Below are positions 1-5,279 of a stretch of DNA of 8,243 nucleotides, piece after piece. The notes beneath the pieces are model-generated. The model was not told the DNA's origin. It did not search any database and saw nothing but the letters and a program-made list of their open reading frames with translations. The stretch's first letter is position 1. Each line of letters starts with the position of its first letter. Both the position numbers and the translations under genes were made by a program. This stretch comes from Xanthobacteraceae bacterium. Its GTDB lineage: Bacteria; Pseudomonadota; Alphaproteobacteria; Rhizobiales; Xanthobacteraceae. The DNA is taken from NCBI GenBank assembly GCA_030043175.1, contig JASHYD010001399.1, positions 1 through 8,243 of the forward strand, read 5' to 3'.

Positions 1-737
1 GACGACAGACCACGATTGCCGAACACCATGGCCTGCACCGTGACGGCGGTTCCTGTCAGATCCTCAAGCTCGTGCAGGCGGCGATAGGTCTGTGCCCGCT
101 CACTCATCCACGAGCGGTAGACGGCGCGTGCAGCGCAGCTCAGCTGGCGGACCGGATTCTCGAGCCAGCCATCGTCTTGGATCAGGGATTGATAGGAAAC
201 AGCAAGACGCTCCAAAGCCTCGCAATCAAGATCGCGTTGGTCCTGCACGTTTTCGTCGGCCAGAACGGCTGCAAGGGCGGCGGCGAACGGCGTGCGGTCC
301 TGGCCAAGCACCACCGTCGCATAGCTCTCGATGAAACGTTGCCGGCAATCCCACGCAAATCGCGGGTCGCCGGTCATCCGCGTCAGGCCGCCGACGGCGG
401 CCGTGCTGGTGCCCGCATCGAGCACCGTGTCCATCATGCCCGGCATCGATCGTGCGGCGCCGGAGCGGACCGACACCAGCAGCGGCGCCCGGCGGCCGCC
501 GAACCGCCTGCCGGTCGCACGTTCCAGGAAGGCAATGCCCTGCCGCAGCCCGTCATCGAGCTCCTGCACAGCATCACCGGCGTTGATTTTGTCGCACAGG
601 CTGATCGGCAGGACAAAGGCCGGAGGGACAGGGATATCGGCCGCCGCCATCATCGCAAGGCCCGCAGCCTTGCCGCCGATCTCCTCAGCGGAGCAAGTCG
701 TGGCGGTCTGACCGCCGCCGATCAACACAACCGTCAT
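1..737 (-). CDS. Pyruvate phosphate dikinase-like PEP/pyruvate-binding protein, N-terminal part (continues past base 1)
   Basis: The frame opens with ATG at 737, with AAGGAA about 8 bases upstream and an in-frame TGA shortly before it. It runs off the left edge, so 245 complete residues are visible. The N-terminus (EEIGGKAAGLAMM..., about residues 18-45, then DIPVPPAF) is the glycine-rich start of the PPDK/PEP-synthase nucleotide-binding domain. Residues 89-106 read SVRSGAARSMPGMMDTVL, the PPDK signature; Arg91 corresponds to the phosphate-contacting Arg of PPDK. GTAVTVQAMVFGN near residues 229-241 is also typical of PPDK. PPDK interconverts pyruvate, ATP and Pi with PEP, AMP and PPi through a swivelling phosphohistidine domain in the cytoplasm. 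The central His domain and C-terminal barrel would lie outside the window, so this could be a full dikinase or a truncated paralogue. It lies 107 bases downstream of the DUF47 gene on the same strand, so co-transcription is plausible. Family assignment is firm; full enzyme activity is not shown. Confidence 0.88.
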   Translation of the reverse strand, partial: MTVVLIGGGQTATTCSAEEIGGKAAGLAMMAAADIPVPPAFVLPISLCDKINAGDAVQELDDGLRQGIAFLERATGRRFGGRRAPLLVSVRSGAARSMPGMMDTVLDAGTSTAAVGGLTRMTGDPRFAWDCRQRFIESYATVVLGQDRTPFAAALAAVLADENVQDQRDLDCEALERLAVSYQSLIQDDGWLENPVRQLSCAARAVYRSWMSERAQTYRRLHELEDLTGTAVTVQAMVFGNRGLS

Positions 738-844
738 GCCCTTGTTCCTTCATCAGATTCGTCGGGTGGCAAAGGCGTGACAGGCAGGTCGCTCCCCATG
801 CGATGTGCCATGCGCCTTTACCCACCTAACGATGCCTTCCGTCA

Positions 845-2773
845 TCACGACGCCAAGTCGGCCAGCACGTGGGCCCGCAGCAGATGACCGAAGCTCGCCA
901 TGCGATCGGCGGCGCGCTCAAGCGCTCCGGCCAACTCCAGCGCAGCGATCGAACTCGCAAAGTCGAGTTCGCCGTGAAGCACCTGTCTCGTCACGCTGCG
1001 TTCGACGTCGTCGGCCTCGTGCTCGACGTCCGTCAGCCGGTCGACTGCCGCCAATGCATCCTCAGAATCGGCGCGCCGCCCTTCTGGTACCTCGCCGGCG
1101 GCATCGACGCCGGACGCCGCGGTCTCGGTGCCCGCCAGCACGACGCCGCACAGCTCCGACAACGGCTTGAGAACACATTCGCTGATTTTCTCTGGCAGGA
1201 GCGAGGCGATGAACGCGGCCTCTTCCAGTTCGTCAACCACATCCTCGATGCCGTTTACGAGCCGCTCGATGGTGGGGCCGGCGTCGAGGCGAGCGATCTC
1301 GCTGCGCGCGTCGCGAGCCATCCGGTCGGCCTTTTCTTCGATCCTGCGCGCCTTCGCCGCGAGCCCCGCGCCGTTACCACCGATGCCGGCAGACAGACTG
1401 CCCACGTGATGGGCGACGGACGCTGCGATCTCCCGCGCGAGGCCAGCCTGGCGCACGACGATCGACAGCAGCGCGCTGTCGACGCGTTTGAGGCAGCGGA
1501 AAAGATCCGCCTCGATGCGGTCACGCACCAGCCGCACCGATCGCCCCTCAAGCACGGCCTCGGTCGAGATGCGCAATACGCCTTTCAAGAATTCGACCGC
1601 TGTATTGCGGCCCAGCACGGCGTCGAAACGCTCGCCGAACCCGATCCGCGCCGCGACCGCGTTGTGTACGGCGACGGTGATAAGCTCGCCGCCGCCGAGT
1701 TCGAGAAAGGCCCGGTGACCGACACGCTCACGGGCCGCCCATTCAAGAATCCGCACCGCCTCATCCTTAGCAACGAAGGTCCGCAACGCCTTACGCGCCT
1801 TGTTCCAGTCGATCAGGAAGACAAGTGAGGCACCGACGCATTCAAGAAACGCGTCACGCTGTTCGCGCGTCTGAGCGTCGTAGCGCCCGGTGACAAGGTA
1901 GAACGCGCCGCCATCACCGAGCCCCTCAGCCCTCTTTGCATCGAGGCCGCTCCACCACACCGGAAAGCCGCTCATGAGGCCGGTGAAGAACCGAGCGCGA
2001 GCGCGATGCACGTCCGTGTGCGTGATGGCAACCGCGTTACCCTCAACGGCGACAATGATCACGTGCGCATCGGTGACGCCGATGTCATTTTGGATCGTCA
2101 ACCGCGACCCCGAGCGCGCGGCTGTGGTCGCCAGGCCGGGATGATCGAACTTCAGGTGCGCCGTCTTCTCGACACCGCGCATGAATGCTTCGACCGCCGG
2201 CCGATCCTCGGCCTGCAGCCCGAACGCATGGGCCCCCGCGATCATCTCCGCGGCGCTGCCGGCTGCAAGCCGGTTGAGAGCCTTATGCAGGTCCATGACC
2301 AGGCGGTGCAGGCTTTCCCCGTTCGCCACGGAGATGGCGGTGAGCCCGGCAATGTCGCCCTCGCTGAAATCGGACAGCGATTGAAGACGTTCCTGCGCGT
2401 TCGTGCGCGCAAACCGTTCGGCGGCCCGCCGGCCCGCGGCCGGCGACCCGGTCTCGACCGCATGAAGCATGGCCGCCATCCCGACCACGATGTTTTTGCC
2501 AACCTCGGCAAGGTAGGGCGCTGTGATCCGGCCGTCGGCGGACATCGTGGCGCCGGTTACCAGCTGACGAATCGGTTCCGGGTCGAGGCCGGCGCCGCGG
2601 CACTCGGCCGCGAGGTCCGGTGCGGCGTTCCCCGGGTTGCGCGCATGCTCCGCAGCCGCCTGCAACGCCGCAAGATAGACCTTGACCCGGTCGTTGGCGT
2701 TGAGCCCTGCCGCGACCAGCGCCGGCAACAGAATGTCGCCCTCGCCGAGGTGTTGGACGATGCGAGACTTCAT
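845..2773 (-). CDS. DUF47/PhoU-like domain protein with a long unrecognised N-terminal region
   Basis: This encodes 642 residues if translation starts at ATG 2773 (MKSRIVQHLGEGDILLPAL). The frame stays open to an ATG at 2986, but the extra 71 residues look like non-coding translation (Arg/Pro/Thr-rich, no domain), so the shorter start was chosen; its Shine-Dalgarno is weak. The C-terminal part (about residues 475-640) resembles the DUF47/PhoU-like family. It has a long charged helix with EDVVDELEEAA near 510-520, then VEHEADDVERSV near 582-593 and ALERAADRMASFGHLL near 617-632. These are the acidic E/D-rich helices that bind metal or lie against Pit-type phosphate permeases in relatives. DUF47 proteins usually have about 200-220 residues, so about 430 residues are additional. 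The middle (about 237-420) contains HVIIVAVEGNAVAITHTDVH and a hydrophobic FLIDWNKARKAL segment that I cannot assign. No signal peptide is visible, so it is probably cytoplasmic. Its neighbour is a PPDK-like protein rather than a Pit permease. A role in phosphate or PEP metabolism is inference only. Confidence 0.8.
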   Translation of the reverse strand: MKSRIVQHLGEGDILLPALVAAGLNANDRVKVYLAALQAAAEHARNPGNAAPDLAAECRGAGLDPEPIRQLVTGATMSADGRITAPYLAEVGKNIVVGMAAMLHAVETGSPAAGRRAAERFARTNAQERLQSLSDFSEGDIAGLTAISVANGESLHRLVMDLHKALNRLAAGSAAEMIAGAHAFGLQAEDRPAVEAFMRGVEKTAHLKFDHPGLATTAARSGSRLTIQNDIGVTDAHVIIVAVEGNAVAITHTDVHRARARFFTGLMSGFPVWWSGLDAKRAEGLGDGGAFYLVTGRYDAQTREQRDAFLECVGASLVFLIDWNKARKALRTFVAKDEAVRILEWAARERVGHRAFLELGGGELITVAVHNAVAARIGFGERFDAVLGRNTAVEFLKGVLRISTEAVLEGRSVRLVRDRIEADLFRCLKRVDSALLSIVVRQAGLAREIAASVAHHVGSLSAGIGGNGAGLAAKARRIEEKADRMARDARSEIARLDAGPTIERLVNGIEDVVDELEEAAFIASLLPEKISECVLKPLSELCGVVLAGTETAASGVDAAGEVPEGRRADSEDALAAVDRLTDVEHEADDVERSVTRQVLHGELDFASSIAALELAGALERAADRMASFGHLLRAHVLADLAS

Positions 2774-2790
2774 GACCCGGCAGATCGTAT

Positions 2791-2809
2791 TTGCAGTCGG
2801 GTCCTGCAA
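2791..2809. promoter_or_regulatory. Inverted repeat TTGCAG-N7-CTGCAA upstream of the DUF47-protein gene
   Basis: There are perfect 6-base arms with a 7-base spacer, ending 18 bases before the chosen ATG at 2773. Position and symmetry fit an operator for a dimeric regulator, but no regulator can be named and a chance dyad is possible. If the gene really starts at 2986, this dyad would be coding. Confidence 0.3.
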
Positions 2810-3147
2810 CCTTTGACGTTCTGTCACGCCGAAAGATTTGTGTGGGGCATTCGGCCGTTCGCCGCCTGGCGCCGGCCTGGTAGGCGTTTTGGAGCCGACC
2901 TTGGCTGACCGGCCAAGAAGGTGACGTTGCTGGATTACAAAATTGGCCCATCGCCAATCAGCTGTGGTGCACAAAGGCGTCATCAATTTGCGCTTCGGCT
3001 TACCGTGAAAGCCGGCGCCGGTTCTGGAAAAAGTTCATCCCAGAGCGCCGATCGCGAAGCGCCGTTGCTCGAAGCCGTTCGCCTCGCCGGCTTCCACATT
3101 GCCGAAGCGCACCCCTCTTTCGGCCGGCCGGTCACCCACGAACATGG

Positions 3148-3163
3148 TTAATCAAGTTTTAAC
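3148..3163. promoter_or_regulatory. CtrA-type binding box (TTAA-N7-TTAAC)
   Basis: TTAA at 3148-3151, seven bases, then TTAAC at 3159-3163 matches the consensus full CtrA site of alphaproteobacteria exactly. It lies in the gene-poor stretch about 375 bases before the DUF47-protein start, and no recognisable plus-strand gene follows it. A plus-strand small RNA ending at the 3443 terminator is one possible target. A single box in a long spacer may also be chance. Confidence 0.35.
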
Positions 3164-3399
3164 CCGCGGCGCGCGCATCACCCGAGCCCTTAAGAAATAA
3201 CAGGGGCCCATCCAATGACGCACGAGGCCTGAGCCGACGTCGCCGCGCGGCTTGTTTGCGCTTCTGGGAGCGACGAACTGCCATCAACTCTCGTCGGAAA
3301 CGGCGAAAAAGCCCACAAGGGTCTGCGTCCAAGCCCCGTTATCCTTCTATCAAGGAAATCGTGCTAATCGAGCTTAGCTCTGCTTTTGCATTTCAGAGC

Positions 3400-3443
3400 A
3401 TGGCCCTGACCTCATGTCCCCCCGATGTCGGGGCCATTTTTTT
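3400..3443 (+). terminator. Rho-independent terminator-like hairpin with seven Ts, no gene in front
   Basis: The core CCCCGATGTCGGGG (3420-3433) can fold on itself and is followed, after CCA, by seven Ts (3437-3443). An alternative longer stem pairs ATGGCCC (3400-3406) with GGGCCAT (3431-3437). Just upstream, GCTCTG (3377-3382) and CAGAGC (3394-3399) form another 6-bp stem with an 11-base loop. Two consecutive hairpins and a T-tract without an upstream protein gene suggest the 3' end of a small RNA or an unannotated short transcript read rightwards. No clear promoter was found, so the 5' end is unknown. Confidence 0.5.
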
Positions 3444-3655
3444 GATGATCTTCGGACAGCAACAGAGCTCACAAGGAGATGGCTCAGTCCTGCTCGCGCT
3501 ACGACGGCGCCCATTCCATTGCCCCGAAACCGTCGGGAATTCGCATGCCCAAACACAATTTGGAGACATAGGGCGACAAATCGGCCTGGCGCAGAAAGGA
3601 GCCCGCATGTCACGAGGAGGAAAGGTCGATCGCATCAGTTCCGATCAGAAGGACT

Positions 3656-3706
3656 GCCCGAATTTACGCTTGGTGAGCCGCCGAAAGGGCTGCATTCGGG
3701 CTACAC
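3656..3706. repeat. Palindromic (REP-like) element overlapping the metallophosphoesterase stop codon
   Basis: GCCCGAAT (3656-3663) and ATTCGGGC (3694-3701) are perfect 8-base inverted arms around a 30-base loop. The loop contains a smaller GCC-GAAAG-GGC stem. The right flank, GCTGCATTCGGGCTACAC (3689-3706), matches 16 of 18 bases of the corresponding part of the element at 4289-4321. It supplies the last GTG codon and TAG stop of the phosphoesterase gene, and may also act as a 3'-end hairpin. Confidence 0.55.
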
Positions 3707-4174
3707 ATTCAACTCTACGATCTTCGGTCTCAATTCCGTTCCGACCACCGCGACCTGCGCGATCGTCACCGGCAGCCGGAAGCGGCGCGGGCCTGCGGAG
3801 CCGGGATTGAGATAGAGAACCCCGTCGCGTGTCGCAATCAAAGGCTGGTGCGAGTGGCCGTACACTACCGCCGCAAAGCCGGCCGTCGGCGGATCGAGTT
3901 CGAGTTCCGCGATGTTGTGGAGCACGTAGAACGAAAGCCCGCCAACTTCGACGATTTCGGTCGGCGGCAGGCGCTGGGCCCAGGTTGCGGTGTCGACGTT
4001 GCCGCGGATCGCGTGTGTCGGAGCGATGGTGCGAAGTCCGTCGAGCACCGCCTCGTCGCCGACATCGCCCGCGTGGAGAATGAGATCGCACCCCCGCAGC
4101 GCCGCAACGGCCTGCGGCCGGAGCAATCCGTGCGTGTCGGAAATCACCCCGAGATTAAGGTCGATTTTGCTCAT
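3701..4174 (-). CDS. YfcE/MJ0936-type metallophosphoesterase
   Basis: This encodes 157 residues, the normal length for the small calcineurin-like phosphoesterases of the Metallophos_2/YfcE group. The motifs appear in order: GVISDTHG (about residues 9-16, metal-binding Asp and His), HAGDVG (about 35-40), RGNVD (about 58-62, the GN[H/D] motif), YGHSHQP (about 109-115, C-terminal metal-binding histidines) and NPGSAGPRR near 127-135. All metal ligands expected for the di-metal centre are present, so it should be active. Relatives are Mn-dependent cytoplasmic phosphodiesterases whose natural substrates are mostly unknown. The ATG at 4174 lies immediately before the conserved first beta strand, and its Shine-Dalgarno is weak. 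It lies 141 bases downstream of the SelW-like gene on the same strand and may be co-transcribed with it. Its TAG stop lies inside a palindromic element. Confidence 0.92.
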   Translation of the reverse strand: MSKIDLNLGVISDTHGLLRPQAVAALRGCDLILHAGDVGDEAVLDGLRTIAPTHAIRGNVDTATWAQRLPPTEIVEVGGLSFYVLHNIAELELDPPTAGFAAVVYGHSHQPLIATRDGVLYLNPGSAGPRRFRLPVTIAQVAVVGTELRPKIVELNV

Positions 4175-4288
4175 GCCGACAGGTAGCCAAGCTTTGAGGC
4201 CCGCATTGAGCCACCGGCCTTCGGTCGGCCCGATGATAAAGTTTTAAGCGAAATGCGGGGATGACCGACGCAACGGAAAGGCCATGCC

Positions 4289-4321
4289 CCCGGATGTCGC
4301 ACCGCTCCATCCGGGCTACAC
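4289..4321. repeat. REP-like palindrome of the TAGCCCGGATGGAGCG type overlapping the SelW-like gene's stop
   Basis: CCCGGATG (4289-4296) and CATCCGGG (4308-4315) are perfect inverted arms with an 11-base loop. The flanking CTAC on the plus strand makes the minus-strand sequence GTAGCCCGGATGGAGCGG. I recall this kind of element as widely repeated between genes in Bradyrhizobium, but copy number cannot be checked here. The TAG of the SelW-like gene is part of the element. A related copy closes the neighbouring phosphoesterase gene. Confidence 0.65.
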
Positions 4322-4537
4322 GGCCTTGGCGATTGCGTCGATCTCCGCGTCGGTGGGAAAACGGCCGAGCGCCTTCTTTGAAAACTTCAGGTCGCCGTCG
4401 ACCGTGATCTCAAACACCCCGCCGCCCGACCGCTCATAGGCGATCTCGGCGCCAGACACCTCTGCAAACCTGGCTCCCACACGGAGAGCACGCGGCTCAT
4501 AGTCTCAGACCACGCAGTATTTGATGACGATGTTCAT
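4316..4537 (-). CDS. SelW-like (SelT/SelW/SelH, Rdx family) protein, probable selenoprotein with in-frame TGA
   Basis: Starting at ATG 4537 (GGGA about 7 bases upstream), the frame reads MNIVIKYCVV, then TGA at 4505-4507, then DYEPRALRVGARFAEV and on to TAG at 4316-4318. That is 74 codons with one internal TGA. The product is a typical Rdx protein: a first beta strand IVIKYC, the CxxC/CxxU redox loop, a PRAL helix, GGGVFEITVDG strands, then FSKKALGRFPTDAEI, which contains the family's GRFP signature. The TGA occupies residue 11, the second position of the CxxU motif, where SelW proteins carry selenocysteine and other homologues carry Cys. Rdx proteins are small cytoplasmic thioredoxin-fold oxidoreductases of uncertain substrate. 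No other stop interrupts the frame, so simple decay is less likely than recoding, but a Cys-to-stop mutation cannot be excluded. A SECIS-like hairpin follows the TGA. The gene lies upstream of the metallophosphoesterase on the same strand. Confidence 0.8.
4473..4489 (-). promoter_or_regulatory. Candidate bacterial SECIS hairpin for selenocysteine insertion
   Basis: On the minus strand, GCTC-T-CC-GTGT-GG-GAGC folds into a 4-bp stem, a bulged U on the 5' side, a 2-bp upper stem and a GUGU loop. The stem starts 16 bases and the loop 23 bases after the TGA. A bulged U plus an apical loop starting with GU, about 16-37 bases after UGA, is the known requirement for SelB binding in E. coli fdhF-type elements. 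Here the loop GU lies one codon further from the UGA than in fdhF. The upper stem is short (fdhF has more pairs), and the same bases encode conserved residues (RALRVGA), so a chance fold is possible. Confidence 0.55.
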
Positions 4538-5279
4538 GATATTCCCGATTATTGGGCCCATCAGGGCGGATTGATACGCCATCCGTGGTCCGGGTGTCGA
4601 GGGCGCCTGCGCCAAACCGGAGCAGGGGCCTGAACCACCGTGCGGAAGCTCATCTTACTTCATTAACTAACGAGCGAAGCGAGCGTTCGCGACCCCTGAC
4701 CGGTGTTAGCCTGCAACCCGAATTTCTCGACGGGTTTGGGCTTCTTTCTGCAACGATCTTTACGCGTGACAGCCGCGATCATCCCAGCAGACCCCCCTGC
4801 CGACCCTACTCAGGCACCGCGACTCAGCAACCGCGCTTCAGCGCCGCTGTGATCTTTGCCTTTGACGGGGAGGCAGAGCCGGCCCACGCGAAGCCTTCGC
4901 AGCTGGAACCAGGGGGCAACAACGTCGCGGCCATAGCGGCAAAATTTTCGATGCTGCGGGTGCTCTCGATTAAGGCCCTGTGGGGCCAAGCCTTCTAGGC
5001 TCAGCAATCATCCACCGGGACGATCTGCAAGCTAAAAAACTTGCGCCCACAACATGCAAAGAATCAAACGAAAGGGCCTACTCCCACACCGCTCCACCAC
5101 GTGCCGCTTCTTGATGCACGCACCGGCATTGCGGCACACTCGGCCGTGGCTTATCCTGGCGATGAGCGGCCGATTTTTGAGCGGCCGAACCTGCTCGGCG
5201 CCCGCAGGCTCTCCCGGAGATGGCTTGCGGAGCGCCTGTCCTCATGGGCCCCGTGCAGATCTCCGAGGGAGGATTGATT
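4538..5279. other. Intergenic stretch without recognisable gene (about 740 bp)
   Basis: Open frames on both strands are short and lack family motifs. Small inverted repeats are visible: AACCCG/CGGGTT (4715-4736), GGCCC-TGTG-GGGCC (4974-4987) and a GAGCGAAGCGAGCG tract near 4675. None is followed by a T-tract. The promoter of the cytochrome-propeller gene should lie near 5100-5260. TTGCGG-N17-TATCCT around 5130-5157 is a weak sigma70-like candidate. No tRNA, transposase or phage gene was recognised. Confidence 0.55.
5268..5272 (+). promoter_or_regulatory. Ribosome binding site (GGAGG) fixing the start at 5280
   Basis: GGAGG sits 7 bases before ATG 5280. The frame is open further upstream to an ATG at 5220, but that ATG would place 20 polar residues before the hydrophobic signal peptide, and this site selects 5280. 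Confidence 0.8.

Larger units (their letters stand above)
2774..3700. other. Gene-poor intergenic stretch (about 930 bp)
   Basis: No open frame here resembles a known protein. The frames present on both strands are Arg/Ser/Pro-rich and read as chance frames. Recognisable items are a TTGCAG/CTGCAA dyad close to the DUF47-protein start, an exact TTAA-N7-TTAAC box at 3148-3163, paired inverted repeats leading into a T-tract at 3377-3443, and the palindrome that closes the metallophosphoesterase gene. A 30-codon frame at 3479-3571 has AAGGAG abutting its ATG but no supporting similarity. Confidence 0.6.

Noticed and set aside
869..1828. Long plus-strand frame (319 codons) opposite the DUF47-protein gene
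   Set aside because: It is Arg/Asp-rich with no recognisable domain and lies wholly antisense to a frame with clear DUF47/PhoU-like motifs; it is a high-GC shadow frame.
2006..2908. Plus-strand frame of 300 codons
   Set aside because: It is antisense to the N-terminal half of the DUF47-protein gene, with no family motifs and a composition typical of a mirror frame.
2774..2986. N-terminal extension of the DUF47-type protein to ATG 2986
   Set aside because: The 71 added residues look like translated intergenic sequence, and the region contains a dyad; the start at 2773 gives a normal protein N-terminus. Not fully excluded.
3479..3571. 30-residue plus-strand frame with AAGGAG directly before its ATG
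   Set aside because: The Shine-Dalgarno has no spacing to the ATG, and the short product resembles nothing I know; it could be real but is not supportable from sequence alone.
3256..3810. Plus-strand frame of 184 codons starting with TTG
   Set aside because: It runs across a terminator-like hairpin with a T-tract and into the 3' end of the metallophosphoesterase gene on the other strand, and shows no known domain.
4316..4504. Shorter start for the SelW-like gene after the TGA (an internal GTG)
   Set aside because: This would remove the first beta strand and the redox Cys, leaving an Rdx protein without its active site; the upstream ATG with CVV-TGA fits the family much better.
4552..4998. 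Plus-strand 148-codon frame, and a minus-strand 65-codon frame at 4810-5007
   Set aside because: Neither has a convincing ribosome site or family motif. The pieces hint at degraded coding sequence, but nothing identifiable.
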